Source: Notamacropus eugenii (lineage: Eukaryota; Chordata; Mammalia; Diprotodontia; Macropodidae). From it: a stretch of DNA of 64,000 nt. Position 1 is the first letter of the stretch; every line of letters begins with the position of its first letter. The stretch is from positions 63,020,885-63,084,884 of the forward strand of contig NC_092876.1 in assembly GCF_028372415.1 (NCBI RefSeq), read 5' to 3'. The notes below the pieces were generated by a model. It saw only the letters and a list, made by a program, of their open reading frames with translations, did no database searches and was not told the DNA's origin. A program made the position numbers and the translations under genes. Shown here in pieces: positions 11,090 through 22,705 of the stretch.

Positions 11090-11790
11090 GAGATGAGAGC
11101 TATTTTTATGAGCTCCAGGAAAGCAAGGCAGAAGTAAAGTTCTCCCCATCTGGAAGCATCAGCCTCTCTCTCCAACAGATGTAAAGGGGGCTTGTAGCAG
11201 GATCCAGGGGGTGGGACACAATGGGGAGGGGAGAAACTATTTTGAGGCAAAACTGTATCTCCTCAATTCCAAGTCCCAGATGTAGAAAAAAAAGCCAACA
11301 ACAAAACTCTCTCTCCAAATGCCCTGGACGTGAACACTTCTACTGAGTCATAACTTGGCTGAAGAAAACCCCAGATTTCTCTGAGAAGCTGGGAGATGGG
11401 CTGAGTGAGGATCCTTGGGTCAATGATTGGCCAGCTTTAGCCCACTCACTATCGGGCTAGCTTCCCAAACTGATGGCCCTGGGCTCCCCCTATGCCAGGG
11501 TGCTATTTCCCTCCTGGTATATTCCACATAAAAATGTTGTTACAAAGAAGCCCTGTCCTGGGGACTTCCATGGGAGTGGTGGGACAAGGCAAGCGAAGTC
11601 CACACTGGGCTTCAGGAACAGAGACACAGCCCCTATACTCCTCTGCTCTGACCTCATCAAAATTATACTATTGACTTCCATGATCAACATATTAACAAGG
11701 ATGTTTTCAAGCTTCAATGGGTCCAGAGTATGGAGGAGAGATTGGAGATTAAGCTATAAAATGATTGGTTAACTGGATGATTCTCAAGGG
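11090..11790. other. Unassigned DNA
   Basis: About 700 bp without a recognised repeat. A frame of 99 codons (11,473-11,772) has no recognisable domain and no splice context, so I do not call a gene. Confidence 0.5.
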
Positions 11791-12200
11791 AAGGGAGTTT
11801 CTGCACCCTCAGCACTTAGCCCAATACCAGTCATCAATGGGTGCTTAATAAATGTTTGTTCATTGATTAAAGGAACTGATCCGATTTAATATCTATCTTC
11901 AAACTGCAAAATCAGGGAACCTAGAAGTTGGGAAAAATCTTAGTCACCATCCAGTCCAACTGTATCTGACTGAAACCCCTTCTCCAATATAGTAACATGT
12001 CTGGCTAATTCTTAGCTTCCTGCAATAAGCTTGAGTTTATTGAGCAGAGGAGTGACATGATCAGACCTGGACTTTAGCAATATCTTTTTGGCAGCAGGAT
12101 GGATTGGAGAGGGGATACACTGGAGGCAGGAAGAATAATTGAGCAGCTACTGTAAAAGTGCAGGCAAGAGGTGATGGGGGCCTGATCTCAGTCTGTGTCA
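11790..12200. repeat. L2 tail, MIR-like piece, family A piece
   Basis: L2 3' tail at 11790-11865 (GGGTGCTTAATAAATGTTTG). A reverse THER1-like piece covers 11910-12000. A family A internal segment covers 12045-12200 (GAGCAGAGGAGTGACATGAT). Confidence 0.6.
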
Positions 12201-12227
12201 TGGAGTTAGAGAGAAGGGAAAATTTTT

Positions 12228-14325
12228 AGTCATTTTATTTTATTTAATAGTATTTTATTTTTTCCAATTACATGTAAAGGCAATTTTCAACATTCATTTC
12301 TGAAAAGATTGTGAGTTCCAAATTTTACTCCCTCTCTCCTTCCCCTCCCCCCTCACTGAGATGGCAAGTAATCCGATATAGATTATACATGTGCAATCAC
12401 AGAAATATACTTCTACATTAGTCATGTTGTGAAAGAAGAAACAGAACAAAAGGGGAGAAAAAACAAAGAAAAAACAAAAAAAGTGAAAATAGTATATTTC
12501 AATCTGTATTCAGACTCCAACAGTTCTTTCTCTGGATGTGGATAGCATTTTCCATCATGAGTCTTTTGGAATTTTCTTAGACTATTGTGTTGCTAAGAAG
12601 AGCTAAGTCAATCCTAATTGATCATCAAACACTGTTGCTGTTACTGTATACAATGTTCTCCTGGTTCTGCTCACTTCACTCAGCATCAGTTCACACAAGT
12701 CTTTCCAGTTTTTTCTGAAATCTGCCTGCTCATCATTTCTTATAGCACAATAATATTCCATTACATTCATATGCCACAACATGATCAGCCAATCCCCAAT
12801 TGTTGGGCATTTCCTCAATTTCCAATTCTTGGCTACCACAAAAAGAGCTACTATAAATATTTTTGTATATGTGGGTCCTTTTCCCTTTGTGATGATTTCT
12901 TTGGGATACAGACCTAGTAGAGATATTACTGGATCAAAGGGTATACACAGTTTGATTATTCTTTGGGCATAGCTCCAAATTACTCTTCAGAATGGTTAAA
13001 TCAGTTGACAACTCCACCAACAATGCATTAATATCTCAATTTTTCCCACATCTCCAACACTTATCATTTTCCTTTTCTGTCATATTAGCCAATCTGATAG
13101 GTATGAGTTGGTACCTCAGAGTTGTTTTAATTTGCATTTCTCTAATCAATACTGATTTAGAGCACTTTTTCATAGGATTTCTTCATCTGAAAACTGTCTG
13201 TTCATATCCCTTGATCATTTATCAATTGGAGAATGACTTGAATTCTTATGAATTTGACTCAGTTCTTTATATATTTGAGAAATGATGTCTTTATCAAAGA
13301 CACTTGCTATAAAAATTATTTCCCCTCTTTCTGCTTTCCTTCTAATCTTGATTGCGTTGGCTTTGTTTGTATAAAAACTTTTAAATTTAATATATTCAAA
13401 ATTATCCATTTTGCATTATATAATACACTCTCTCTCTTGCTTGATCATAAATTCTTCTCTTCTCTAGAGGTCTGACAGGTAAATTATTCCTTACTCTCCT
13501 AATTTACTTATGGTATCACCCTTTACATCTAAATCGTGTACCCATTTTGACCATATCTTGGTATATGATGTAAGATGTTGGTCTATCCCTAGTTTCTCCC
13601 ATACTATTTTTCAGTTTTCCCAGCAGATTTGTCAAATGGTAAGTTCTTATCCCAGAAGCTGGGGTCTTTGGATTTATCAAACAGTAGGTTAGTATAGTCA
13701 TTTACTACTATGTCTTATGTACCTACCCTATTCCATTGATCCACCATTCTATTTCTTAGTCAGTGCCAAGCAGTTTGGTGATTGCTGCTTTATCATATAG
13801 TTTTAGATCTAGTATGGCTAGAGTACCTTTCCTTATATTTCTTTTCATTAATTCCCTTGATATTCTTGAACTTTTGTTCTTTCAGATGAACTTTGTTATT
13901 ATTTTTCTAGCCCTTTAAAATAATTTTTGGCAGTTTTATTGGTATGGCACTGAATAAGTAAATTAATTTAGACAGGGTTGTCATTTTTATTATATCAGTT
14001 CAACCTACCCCATAAGCAACTGATATTTTTCCAATTGTTTAGATCTGAATTTATGTGAAAAGTATTTTGCAACATCTTCATATAGTTCCTGGGTTTGTCT
14101 TGGCAGCTAGGCTCCCAAGTATTTTATATTGTCTATAGTTATTTTAGATGGAATTTCTCTATCTCTTACTGTTAGACTTTGTTGGTAATAAACAGAAATC
14201 CTGATGATTTATGGGGGTTTATTTGATATCCTGCAACTTTGCTAGAATTGTTAATTATTTCAAGTAGTTTTTTAGTTGATGATTTTCTAAGTATACCATC
14301 ATATCATCTGCAAAAAAGTGCTAGC
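12228..14325 (-). mobile_element. 5'-truncated L1 LINE, ORF2 C-terminal half and 3' UTR
   Basis: Read on the minus strand, the element ends at 12,228 in a marsupial L1 3' UTR (12,228-12,600). Upstream lies the degraded C-terminal half of ORF2 to about 14,325. A minus-strand frame at 12,603-12,839 keeps recognisable ORF2 tail residues (MEYYCAIRNDEQADF, LSEVSRT). Frames farther 5' are broken by many stops, and no ORF1 or promoter is present. The truncation fits normal L1 target-primed insertion. No target duplication was identified. Confidence 0.85.
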
Positions 14326-14960
14326 TTTGTTTGCTTGTTGCCTATTCTAATTTGAGAACAGAAAAATTTGTTTAAAGAAGGGCTAGTTAGGACCAGCAGA
14401 ACAGGGCTTGGAAACTGAGTAGAGAGTCTCACCCTCTGAGAGTAAGAGGCTAAAAATGGCCCTGAGATTACACACCTGAGTTGAGCACTGTTGAGTGGTG
14501 GCTCAACAGAAATTGGGAAAACAGGAAGGAGAGTAGATGGTGGCAGAGGGAGGCCCACAAGATAAAGAATTTTGAATATGCTAAGTTTGTTTTTCTTCTC
14601 TGCAGCTTTATAGTTATTTTATGATTTTCATATCACCATATATCATATCTCTGTTAGAATTTAAGGTTCTTAAGGGTAATAGCCATGACTAATGACTTTT
14701 GTTTCCTACTTGTTATTTTTGAGTTGTTTCAGTCATGTCCAACTCTTTGTGACACCATTTGGAATTTTCTTGGCAAAGATACTGGAGTGGCTTGCCATTT
14801 CTTTTTCCATCTCATTTTACAGATGAGGACCTGAGGCAAACAACGTTAAATGACTTGTCCAGGTTCACCTAGTTAATATGTGTCTGAAGACAGATTTGAT
14901 CTCAGAAAGTCTTCCTGACTCCAAGTCTGGCATTCCATCCACTGAACCACCTTACTGCCC
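14326..14960 (-). mobile_element. Unassigned DNA, L2 fragment, MAR1 SINE
   Basis: 14,326-14,570 is unassigned. An L2 3' piece lies at 14,620-14,711, interrupted by a reverse MAR1 at 14,712-14,960 (GTCATGTCCAACTCTTTG ... CACCTTACTGCCC). Confidence 0.75.
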
Positions 14961-15540
14961 TTTATATCCCATGGAGAAATTTATTTTGCTTGACTACTCA
15001 TGTTTGTTAAAAGAGTTTTCTTTTTCTTTTAGTAGGGGAAGAAAGGTCAGAGAGGAAAAGAAAATACAATTTTGTTCACTGAAAAAAATTAATTATAAAG
15101 TCTTAAAAATCATCTTTATATTCTACCCCTACCTGTGTGTACCTTCAGTAAGTATTTAAAATAGTTATTTCAATAAATAATGAATACCGCTTATAGTTCT
15201 CATCTGAAGTAGGCACTTAAAATGATTATTTATTGAATGGATACCAGGAAGTTATTTATTCTGTATTAAGGATTGATAATGTAGGACATCATAAACTTCT
15301 TGAGCAAGAGTGGTGATAATTATTTCTACCAAAACTAATAATAAAAAATGGACCTGGAGAAATTGTTCATGGTATTCCATGTCAGATGACTTAATTGTGC
15401 CACAGGAAGACCTGGGTCTTCCGTGATTTTGGTGCTGACTTGACTTAGGGTACAAAATTAGACCACATGGATATTTGGAGGTCCTATGACTTTAGAACCA
15501 CTAGTCCTCTTTGAGAATGAAGGACAATCAACAACTTTAG
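14961..15540 (+). repeat. A/T-rich DNA and a LINE/SINE tail
   Basis: Mostly unassigned A/T-rich sequence. 15,505-15,535 matches the tail TCCTCTTTGAGAATGAAGG followed by CAACAAC-like sequence, shared with a marsupial long SINE and a LINE 3' end (see 29,713 and 30,935). Confidence 0.5.
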
Positions 15541-15654
15541 AATCACTATTTCTGCCCCTTGATAGCTCATTTTCTATGATACTGAGTGGTATTTTTTATT
15601 GGATGTATTAAGCTCCAAGCTACCATATTGGATTCTTTCTGTCTTGCTTGCCTC

Positions 15655-15832
15655 GTCTGTTTTATGGATCAACTTTTCTTTTCTTTACCCAGGCCTTTAG
15701 AACATTTGATGAATACTACCCTATAGTATAGCTTTACTTCGGATCATTTTAGGGTCCCCCTTCACTTCTACTTTTTTTCTTATTATGTCCCTTGAGATTC
15801 TTGGTCCTTTGTTCCTTCAGGTGAATTTTAGC
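15655..15832 (-). mobile_element. L1 ORF2 fragment
   Basis: Antisense L1 piece collinear with 13,735-13,890 of the larger L1 (shared CCTTGAGATTCTTG / CCTTGATATTCTTG, then TTGTTCYTTCAG). Confidence 0.65.
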
Positions 15833-15839
15833 GTATAGA

Positions 15840-17280
15840 AGATAGGCCACAGGAGCCAATGATCAAGTTAATGTATTTTCCAATCAGCCTAATGATGTTA
15901 CAGGGCATGATGTATTGTTTGGAAGCATCTGAGGAGCACCTTCCCGTAGAGTATAGCTAGGCCTGCCCATTTTTACTGATGGGACACAGGGACCTCAAGA
16001 TAATTGGCAGAGTGTAACTCAGGATGATGGATTCTTGTCAGAAGAACTTTCATATTCCCATAGTCTATAAAAGTGAGCTAATAGTCTCTTTGTTTCCCTT
16101 AGTCTTTGAGAACACAGACCAGAGCACAGCGGAGCAGACTTCTAGTACTACAGGGGGCAGTAAGGAGAGAACATGAGGCCAGGCACAATCTCCTCCTCCC
16201 TGAAGCAGTTGGTAGTGTCTTGCAGCAGAAGCCCATAGCAGAAGTTAAAATGTGTTTGCATGGAGCCTGAGGAAAAAGATTCCCAAAATGACTTTTCTCA
16301 GCTTAACAAAACAGCAGCAATGAAGATACTGACAGATTTCCCACATAAGCATGTGAGAGAGCAGACATGTCACACTCATTTGTCCTTAGAGGGTAAACTA
16401 TGGACAATGATCATGAACACCACGTCCTGTGTGTAACAAAAGGGACTTTAGAGTTCCCTAGGAAGTATGAATCTAGAGTCTACTTTTCTAGCCAGAGAAG
16501 AGAGATTCCTTGGGAGTACTTTGTGGGTAATCTGAGTCAAGAATTTGGGAATCAAACCTTTTAGAGAAAGACAGGGATTTCCCAGTGCAGTGTGCTCCTT
16601 GGGATGAGAAGAGTTTTGTCCACATAGTTGGTTTATAACACTCTCTTTGGAGAATGAAGCCAATGAGTTATTCAGTATGAGTCTTATGGGAAAGGAATTG
16701 CTTGTTCGACAACTCCAAAAGTATAATTACCTTCTAGGGGGAGTCTAAACCACAGGGTGATACTATGAGTCTAAGACTCTTTGGTGGGGAGAAAAAAAGG
16801 ACTTACTAGAATGTTAAAAGATTTTCCCAATGGCAATCTTTTATTAATTTGTTTTCAGTTTTCTATAATCACTTCCATAAGTCTTAGATTTTCTCCCCCT
16901 CCCTATTCCTTCCCTCCATGAGACAGCATGCAATCTTATATGGGTTCTACATATACATTCCTATTAAACACATTTTCACATTAGTCATGTTGCATGGAAG
17001 AATTAGAATGAATGGGAGAAACCACGAGAAGAATGGAAGAAACCATGAGAATCCAATGGCAATCTCAAATTTGATTACCTTATGGGATTTGATTGCCTTA
17101 TGCGTGAGCTAATGGTGTAGTGCTTTAAATGTTTTTTGTATCTGTCCATGGGCTCCTGTAAGTCTCCTGCATTATCTGTGGAATGAAATAAAGGTTGTCC
17201 TCTACGCATATGCATTGCTATCTCAAGTGCCTGTATGGGGTCTAAGGACTCTGTCACCTACATTTCAGGAAATTTAGGTA
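15840..17280 (+). mobile_element. Candidate degraded LTR element, interrupted by L1
   Basis: There is no recognised SINE or LINE apart from the L1 at 16,840. A CCAATCAGCC box (about 15,881) and TATAAAAG (16,066) lie near the 5' side. An AATAAA at 17,187 is followed by a GGTTGTCC-type segment near the 3' side. These are LTR-like signals, but no clear TG...CA ends, target duplication or viral frame was found. Confidence 0.3.
16840..17052 (-). mobile_element. L1 3' end insertion with target-site duplication
   Basis: A 213-bp antisense L1 3' UTR fragment is flanked by a perfect 13-bp duplication CCAATGGCAATCT (16,827-16,839 and 17,053-17,065). It is a severely 5'-truncated L1 insertion. Confidence 0.85.
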
Positions 17281-17624
17281 CTGAACTACAAGTACAGCTG
17301 GAGATTTTCCTGGAGTCACCAAGAATAAAAGTTAGTCCAGGTCAGCCCAGGCCATACCAGGAAGTGAAGAGAGGTTGGAAATGGAACTCAAGGATGGTAA
17401 AACTGTGAAGAGACTGGAGGGTGGAAGAAAGGTTCAGAGGCAACTACTGTTGTGCAGGCACAGGGGCATTGTTCCAATTGGGAGCTGGAGGTGGGAGAGT
17501 TCATGTAGGCCCCAAAACATGATCTGGTGAACCTGCTGTTTGGAAAGTCATTTCATGATTGGTTGGGAACTGTTGCTAGGAGTCCTCTCACATGTTGTGA
17601 CTTCTCATTGTTATATAAAGATTG
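17281..17624. other. Unassigned DNA
   Basis: No repeat or gene recognised in this 344-bp stretch. Confidence 0.5.
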
Positions 17625-18050
17625 AGTGAAGCAGCTGAGGATGCTTAGCTTGGAGATGAGCAGTCTCAAGGAGGCACATGATAATTGTCTTCAGGTAGGT
17701 GAAGGCTGCTATATGAAAGAAGGACAATACCATTTGGTTTCAGAGGTCAGAACCAGAAGCAGTGGTTAGAAATGGCAAAGAAGTTGATTTAAGTTTGATG
17801 TCAGGAAAACTCTCTGAAGGCTTGAGCGATCAAGAAAGAAGGATCTGAAATTCTAATAGTAAGAGCTGATCAAAAGTGAAATGGGTTGTCTCAAAAAGTG
17901 GCAGATTCTTCTTTCCTAGAGTTTTTCAAGCATGGATTGATGACCACTGGCCAGGGCTGTTAGAGTTGAGTGTCTTTTCATGTGTGGGTCGGATTCAATG
18001 CCTGCTGGGGTCTCTTCCAATTCTCAAATTCTGTGAAACTGGGTATGAAA
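17625..18050 (+). mobile_element. L3/CR1 LINE 3' end
   Basis: Order of landmarks: TTAGCTTGGAGATGAGCAG, TTGATGTCAGGAAAACTC, AAAGTGAAATGGGTTGTCTC, GGGGTCTCTTCCAATTCTC and the terminal AAATTCTGTG. Confidence 0.8.
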
Positions 18051-18149
18051 CCATTCTTTCCAGGACAGGGAAAAATCAGGAAATTGTTCTTAGTTGTTTC
18101 CTGCCCCCTTTGAAATGAGTGCTGATGTTCTGACGTTGATGAAGCTCAC

Positions 18150-18780
18150 CAATCATAAGCTTGTAGATTTAGAGGTAGAAAGGAATTCTGAGAACTCTCA
18201 TTTTACAGATGTGGTGACTGAGGCCCATAACAACCATACAGGTAGTGAATGGAAGCCAGAATTTGAACTCAGGTCCTTTGATTTTCATTTCATTGTTCTT
18301 TCCCACTTCATTCCTTGTGACAGAGCTAACAGAGATTGGAAATCTACTTCATTCTACCTTCTTTACCTTCACTCCCTATTAATAATAGTTCACATTTAAT
18401 AGTGCTTTAGACATTGCAATGTACATTCCTTAGAAAACTCTCATGAGGTAAGCAGCACAAACACAATTATCCTATTTTACAGATGAGAAAACTGAGGTTC
18501 AGAGAGTTATGATGACTTGCCCAAGTCATAATAGTTATGGCTAATCAAGGGCAATGCTATTAACTGAACCTCGGCCCTCTGATTCCAAGTCTGGTACCCT
18601 GCCTTCTAGAATGTCAGAATTGGAAAGGACCATAGAAATCCTGGCACCCAAGTCCCTTATTTTACTGATAAAGTCTTCTCTTCTAATTACCTAAGCAAAT
18701 TGCAAGGCTAAATCCTCCCAGACCTCAGAGATCTCTCTCCCTCTCTCTCTGTTCTTCCTCTGTTTCTTTCTCTCTCCCGT
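18150..18780 (-). repeat. Two reverse MIRs, tail unit, CT tract
   Basis: Reverse MIRs at 18150-18310 and 18380-18600. One L3-tail unit (AGAATGTCAGAATTGGAAAGG) is at 18605. A CT-rich microsatellite covers 18731-18779. Confidence 0.7.
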
Positions 18781-18857
18781 AAGCATCTATGGCACTTGCT
18801 TCCTGTGGCACTAAACAGACATTTAGCATACAATGTCTTGTACTCAGTATCTGTCTG

Positions 18858-19210
18858 TTATTGTTTTGTGGTTTTTCAGTCATGTCAGACTCTTCCTAAC
18901 CCCATGTGAGTTTTTTTTGGCAAAGATACTGGAGTGGTTTGTCATTTCCTTCTCAGCTCATTTTACAGATGAGGAAACCGAGGAAATCAAGGTTAAGTCA
19001 CTGGATTTGAACTCAGGTCTTCCTGACTCCAGCCTTAGCACTCTATTCACTGTGCCACCTAGCAGCCCAGAATTATATGTCTAGGGATGCAGAAATAGAA
19101 TACAGGAAAGAACCCTAGGCTGGGAGTCAGGAGACTCCACCCACCCAATGATCATAAGTAAGTTATTTCAACTATTGGAGCTTTAGTTTCCCCACCTGTG
19201 AACTTTCAGT
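18858..19210. mobile_element. Reverse MAR1 SINE and forward MIR
   Basis: MAR1 reverse at 18858-19068 (GTCATGTCAGACTCTTCC ... TGCCACCTAGCAGCCC). Forward MIR 5' half at 19090-19210. Confidence 0.8.
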
Positions 19211-19319
19211 GGATAATCTCACAAGCATGAGGCCATTGTGTTAACATGTGATAAGGCAGGCAGTTAAGAAAGTTACTGCCATCAGGCTGCAGAATGTTCA
19301 GGGAAAAGGAGGTCATGAT

Positions 19320-20262
19320 CTCTCGGTATTCTGTCCCAGTGATACCACATCTGAATTACTTTGTTCATTTCTGCTCCCTATATTTTAGGAAGGATGTGAA
19401 TAAACTGGAGGATGTGCATAGAAAAACAATCAGAATGCTCTTGAGATCATTACACCTAAGGATCAGTTGAAAAAAAACTAGAAATATTTAGCCTGGAAAT
19501 GAGAAGACTCAGGCAGAATATACCAGTTGCCTTCAAGTTTAAAAAAATACCTTCAGATGAAAGAAAGAGTAGATTTGTATTGTTTGATCACAGAGAGACC
19601 AAAAAGGGAGCAATGGATGGAATTTGCAAAGAAGCAAATTTAGGTTTGATCTAAAGGAAAACTTCCTAACTGTTAGATGTATCCAGATGTGCCCTGGATT
19701 GTCATAGGACTGAGAAATCAATCAAATATTTGTGAGTCTTCCCTGTGTCAAGGAGTGTGCTAAGCCCTGGGTGTTGAAAGATGAAAGTGAAACATCCGCT
19801 GTTCTCACCCAGCTTACATTCTAAAAAAGAGATACAGCCCATAACCTAACCATATACAGGTCATGTACAAAATGAGTAAGAGGTCATTTTGGGGGGAGGA
19901 GCAGGACCTGAGCAGTTGGAGGAGCAGGGCAGGGATCAGAAATGAATTCACGGAGAAAGTGGCACTTGAAAGAGCCTCTAAGGATACCAGGGATCCAAGA
20001 GATGGAGTGAGTTCACTCCAGGGATGGGGGAATCAGAATAAAAACAGTGAACAGGAAATGAGTTCTTTCTTATTAGAGAGGAATGCTCTAATCTTGAAGT
20101 TTTGTTTAATTATGCTACACATAGACCTTTTTTTTTTTTGTCCTCAAAGACTGGATGGCAATCTGTTGTGTGTATTGTTAGGGGGGATTCTTGTTCAGCG
20201 ATGGGTTAGACTAGATGGTCATTGTGTCCCTTCCAGCTCAGAAATTCTGTAATTCTGAGTGT
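19320..20262 (+). mobile_element. L3/CR1 3' end split by a family A insertion
   Basis: L3 runs from 19320 to about 19709 (GATGTGAATAAACTGGAGGA, AAAACTTCCTAACTGTTAGA). It resumes at about 20148 with ACTGGATGGCAATCTGTTG, GATGGGTTAGACTAGATGG and the end AGAAATTCTGTAATTCTG. Between them lies family A (19,710-20,147; TTACATTCTAAAAAAGAGA). Confidence 0.75.
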
Positions 20263-20279
20263 GTGTCCTTTTGAGAGGG

Positions 20280-21350
20280 CAGATCATAAACCATTCAAGC
20301 TTCTTCATGCTGCAAATTCTTGTCAAAGCCTTTCCATATATACTCCAGAGAGAGTCTACTCCATAGAATGAAGACATTTTTCCTTTTCCTTAAATGAATA
20401 CCAGCATAACACTCAATCTGTTAACTTGCTATGCCTTATTCTTGCCCCATGACCAATCTACCTCCTCTCTCAGTCATACATATCTTCAGCCATGTCTTTT
20501 AAACTCCTTCTTGTGCACAAGTCATATCTGGTAGCGTACTGCAGGTTACTGACACCCATCATTCTTCCCTCCTTGTCCGTGGGGTCACCTTCAATAATAA
20601 TTCTTCTGAGATCATAGTGCTCCATGAATCACAGTATCACTAGAAACATATCAATGTTCAATGACAGGCTTTAGCAGCAGAGAGCAAAGTGGCATCACTG
20701 AAAGTGCAGCACAGTTCCCTCCCCAAATGCAACTTTAGTCTGCTCTTTTCCTCCAAGTCTACCCTGGGCTCAGATCATTGCTGGTTTGCAGTCTCTGTTC
20801 AAGAATATGTACTAATGAACCAGTTCAATGAGCTACCCATCCCTAAAGCATACCATAATCTGGGCAAGGTGCATTCTTCATCTACTTGGTTTTCTCATGT
20901 GGATTGTTAGTCTAACCCTCCTTTTGGGAGGAAAGAACTATTTCTTGGCTCCTGAAAATCTTATAACTGTTCTCCTGATTCTTCTTTGGCTCTATCACAT
21001 TCTAATTTTATCATATTTATGCAGGAGCTGTATTTCCCTGGCAGACTACAAGCTCCTTGAGGGTAGGCACACTCTTGTTTTTCACTTTCAAATCCTAGCT
21101 GAGCACAATACCTTGTGTTTAAATCAGTTTTGTTGAATTCTCAACAAAACCGTGAACTTAGATGTCTCAGTATCCCCTGTAGAAGGGAGCACAGGACTTT
21201 GCACAATTAAGATTCTCCCTAAAGAGAGAACTTTCCTGACCCCTTAGCAGAATGGAAGCACCTTGAAGGTAGGGAATATTTTCACGTTTATCTTTGCATC
21301 TCCAGAATCTAACAGTTCCTAGATCCAGAAGGTGCTTTGTAAATGTTTTA
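20280..21350 (+). repeat. Unassigned DNA and two L2 3' ends
   Basis: 20,280-20,990 has no firm identification. L2 3' ends follow at 20,995-21,135 (TACAAGCTCCTTGAGGGTAG) and 21,205-21,350 (AAGCACCTTGAAGGTAGGGA). They are the last repeats before the CpG island. Confidence 0.6.
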
Positions 21351-22257
21351 AAAATTGTATGGAATTATGCTTTTTTCAGAAATGATGAAATCAGTCAGAG
21401 GTAGGGGATCGTCTGGAAAGGGCGTGTCCCGCCAGAAGAAACCCCCCAAATACTAAAAAATCCCAATTTAGCCTAGGAATCTAGGCCTGATACAAAAGGA
21501 AAGCACAGCCCCCCACCCCCATCCCGTCTGCCTCTCAGCTCACAAATAGCTGGACAAAAATTCACTGTACTAGCAACTTTGCGGGGATGGGGGGAACAGG
21601 GGTACACGGAAGGAGGTTCGTTGTGTAATGCGAGGCACACCTGCATCGGGGGACCCGCGGAGTCGGTGTTGGGGAGGGACCCGGCAGAGAAGGGCGCCGG
21701 CTCTCGCGAACAACGGGGGCGTGGTATCAGGCCCCGAGCCTGCAGCCTCCCAGGGCTGGTTCCACCCCTGAACAGTGAGTGGGGGGGATCCCCATTCTCC
21801 CAGCCCCTCCCTCCGGGGGAGGGGGGGAATGCACGCTACTCTTTCTCTCCCTCCTCTCTCCCTGTTTCTCAGCGGGGCTCAGCGCCTCGGGAGCCCAGCC
21901 CTGGCGGGCGGGTGAGAGCTGCGGGTTTTGTCTGCTCGCTGCCTTTTTTTTTTCTCCCTTTCACTGCGGTTTGGCCCCTCCTGGGGCTGCAGGCACCGGG
22001 GGCGAGCGGGGGGCTGGCTGCCCGCCCCCCCTGTAGCCCCAGCGTCCTGGCACAGGTAGGGCCCGTCTGCCCCAGCCTCAGCAGCCTCAGCAGCCCCTTC
22101 CTCCACCACCCAGTCCTCTCTCCCCCTCCCCTCCTCTCCCCTTCCCTCCCCCTGGTCCCCTCTCCCTGTCCCTGTCAGCAGCGCCAGACGCTCCTCGGCT
22201 TTGCAGCATTCACTACAAACTGAGAAACGCTCGGGCTGAAATCACTGCTTTATCTGG

Positions 22258-22362
22258 ATGATGGACAGCTCTGGGAGAGACCACTGCTCCGCGGGGGGAG
22301 CGCCCTGCCTCTCTCGTCGTCGCCCGCACGCCGGCTCGCCTCGGCGCCCGGCCTCCTCATAG
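22258..22362 (+). other. Possible upstream ORF in the 5' UTR
   Basis: Two consecutive ATG codons (22,258 and 22,261) open a 34-codon frame that ends at TAG before the main start. It matters only if transcription begins upstream of 22,258, which is unknown. The peptide is Arg/Ser/Pro-rich, with no recognisable motif. Confidence 0.3.
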
Positions 22363-22705
22363 GCTGCCCCGCCGCCGCCCCGCCGTCGGCCCACTGGAGC
22401 GGCTCGCCCCCCTCTCGGGGTCCCCAGCGTGCCGGGCTGGGCTCGGCGGAGCCCCCCTGCTCACCCCCCTCTCCCCCCGCCCCCCCCCGCACGGCCGTGC
22501 AGGTGGATCGTTCCCAGCGTTGGCTCGTCTCGGGCTCTTTTCTCCCCATTCTGGATGGCTCATTCTGCTGGAAGCGCGGTCCTGCGTCTGCCTCTCCGCG
22601 CCCCCCGGCCCCCCCAGCCAGCCGCCCTCACCTTCGCCAGCCCGGCCCCATGGCTCGCCGGCCCTGCTCCCCTTAACGCGCCCCGGGCCAGCGCCGAGCC
22701 ACACA

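Noticed and set aside
12603..12839. Minus-strand 78-codon frame as a gene.
   Set aside because: It is the degraded C-terminus of L1 ORF2.
16147..16160. CTCF-like site ACTACAGGGGGCAG.
   Set aside because: The core fits, but several 5' positions mismatch and it lies in a possible LTR. Too weak to list as a site.
1..21400. An upstream neighbour gene such as a C1Q subunit.
   Set aside because: No collagen-like Gly-X-Y frame or C1q-domain frame is present in any reading frame.
21579..22223. 214-codon open frame in the CpG island.
   Set aside because: GC-rich DNA is poor in stop codons on all frames. The protein is low-complexity Pro/Ser/Gly with no domain, and overlapping frames of similar length exist on both strands.
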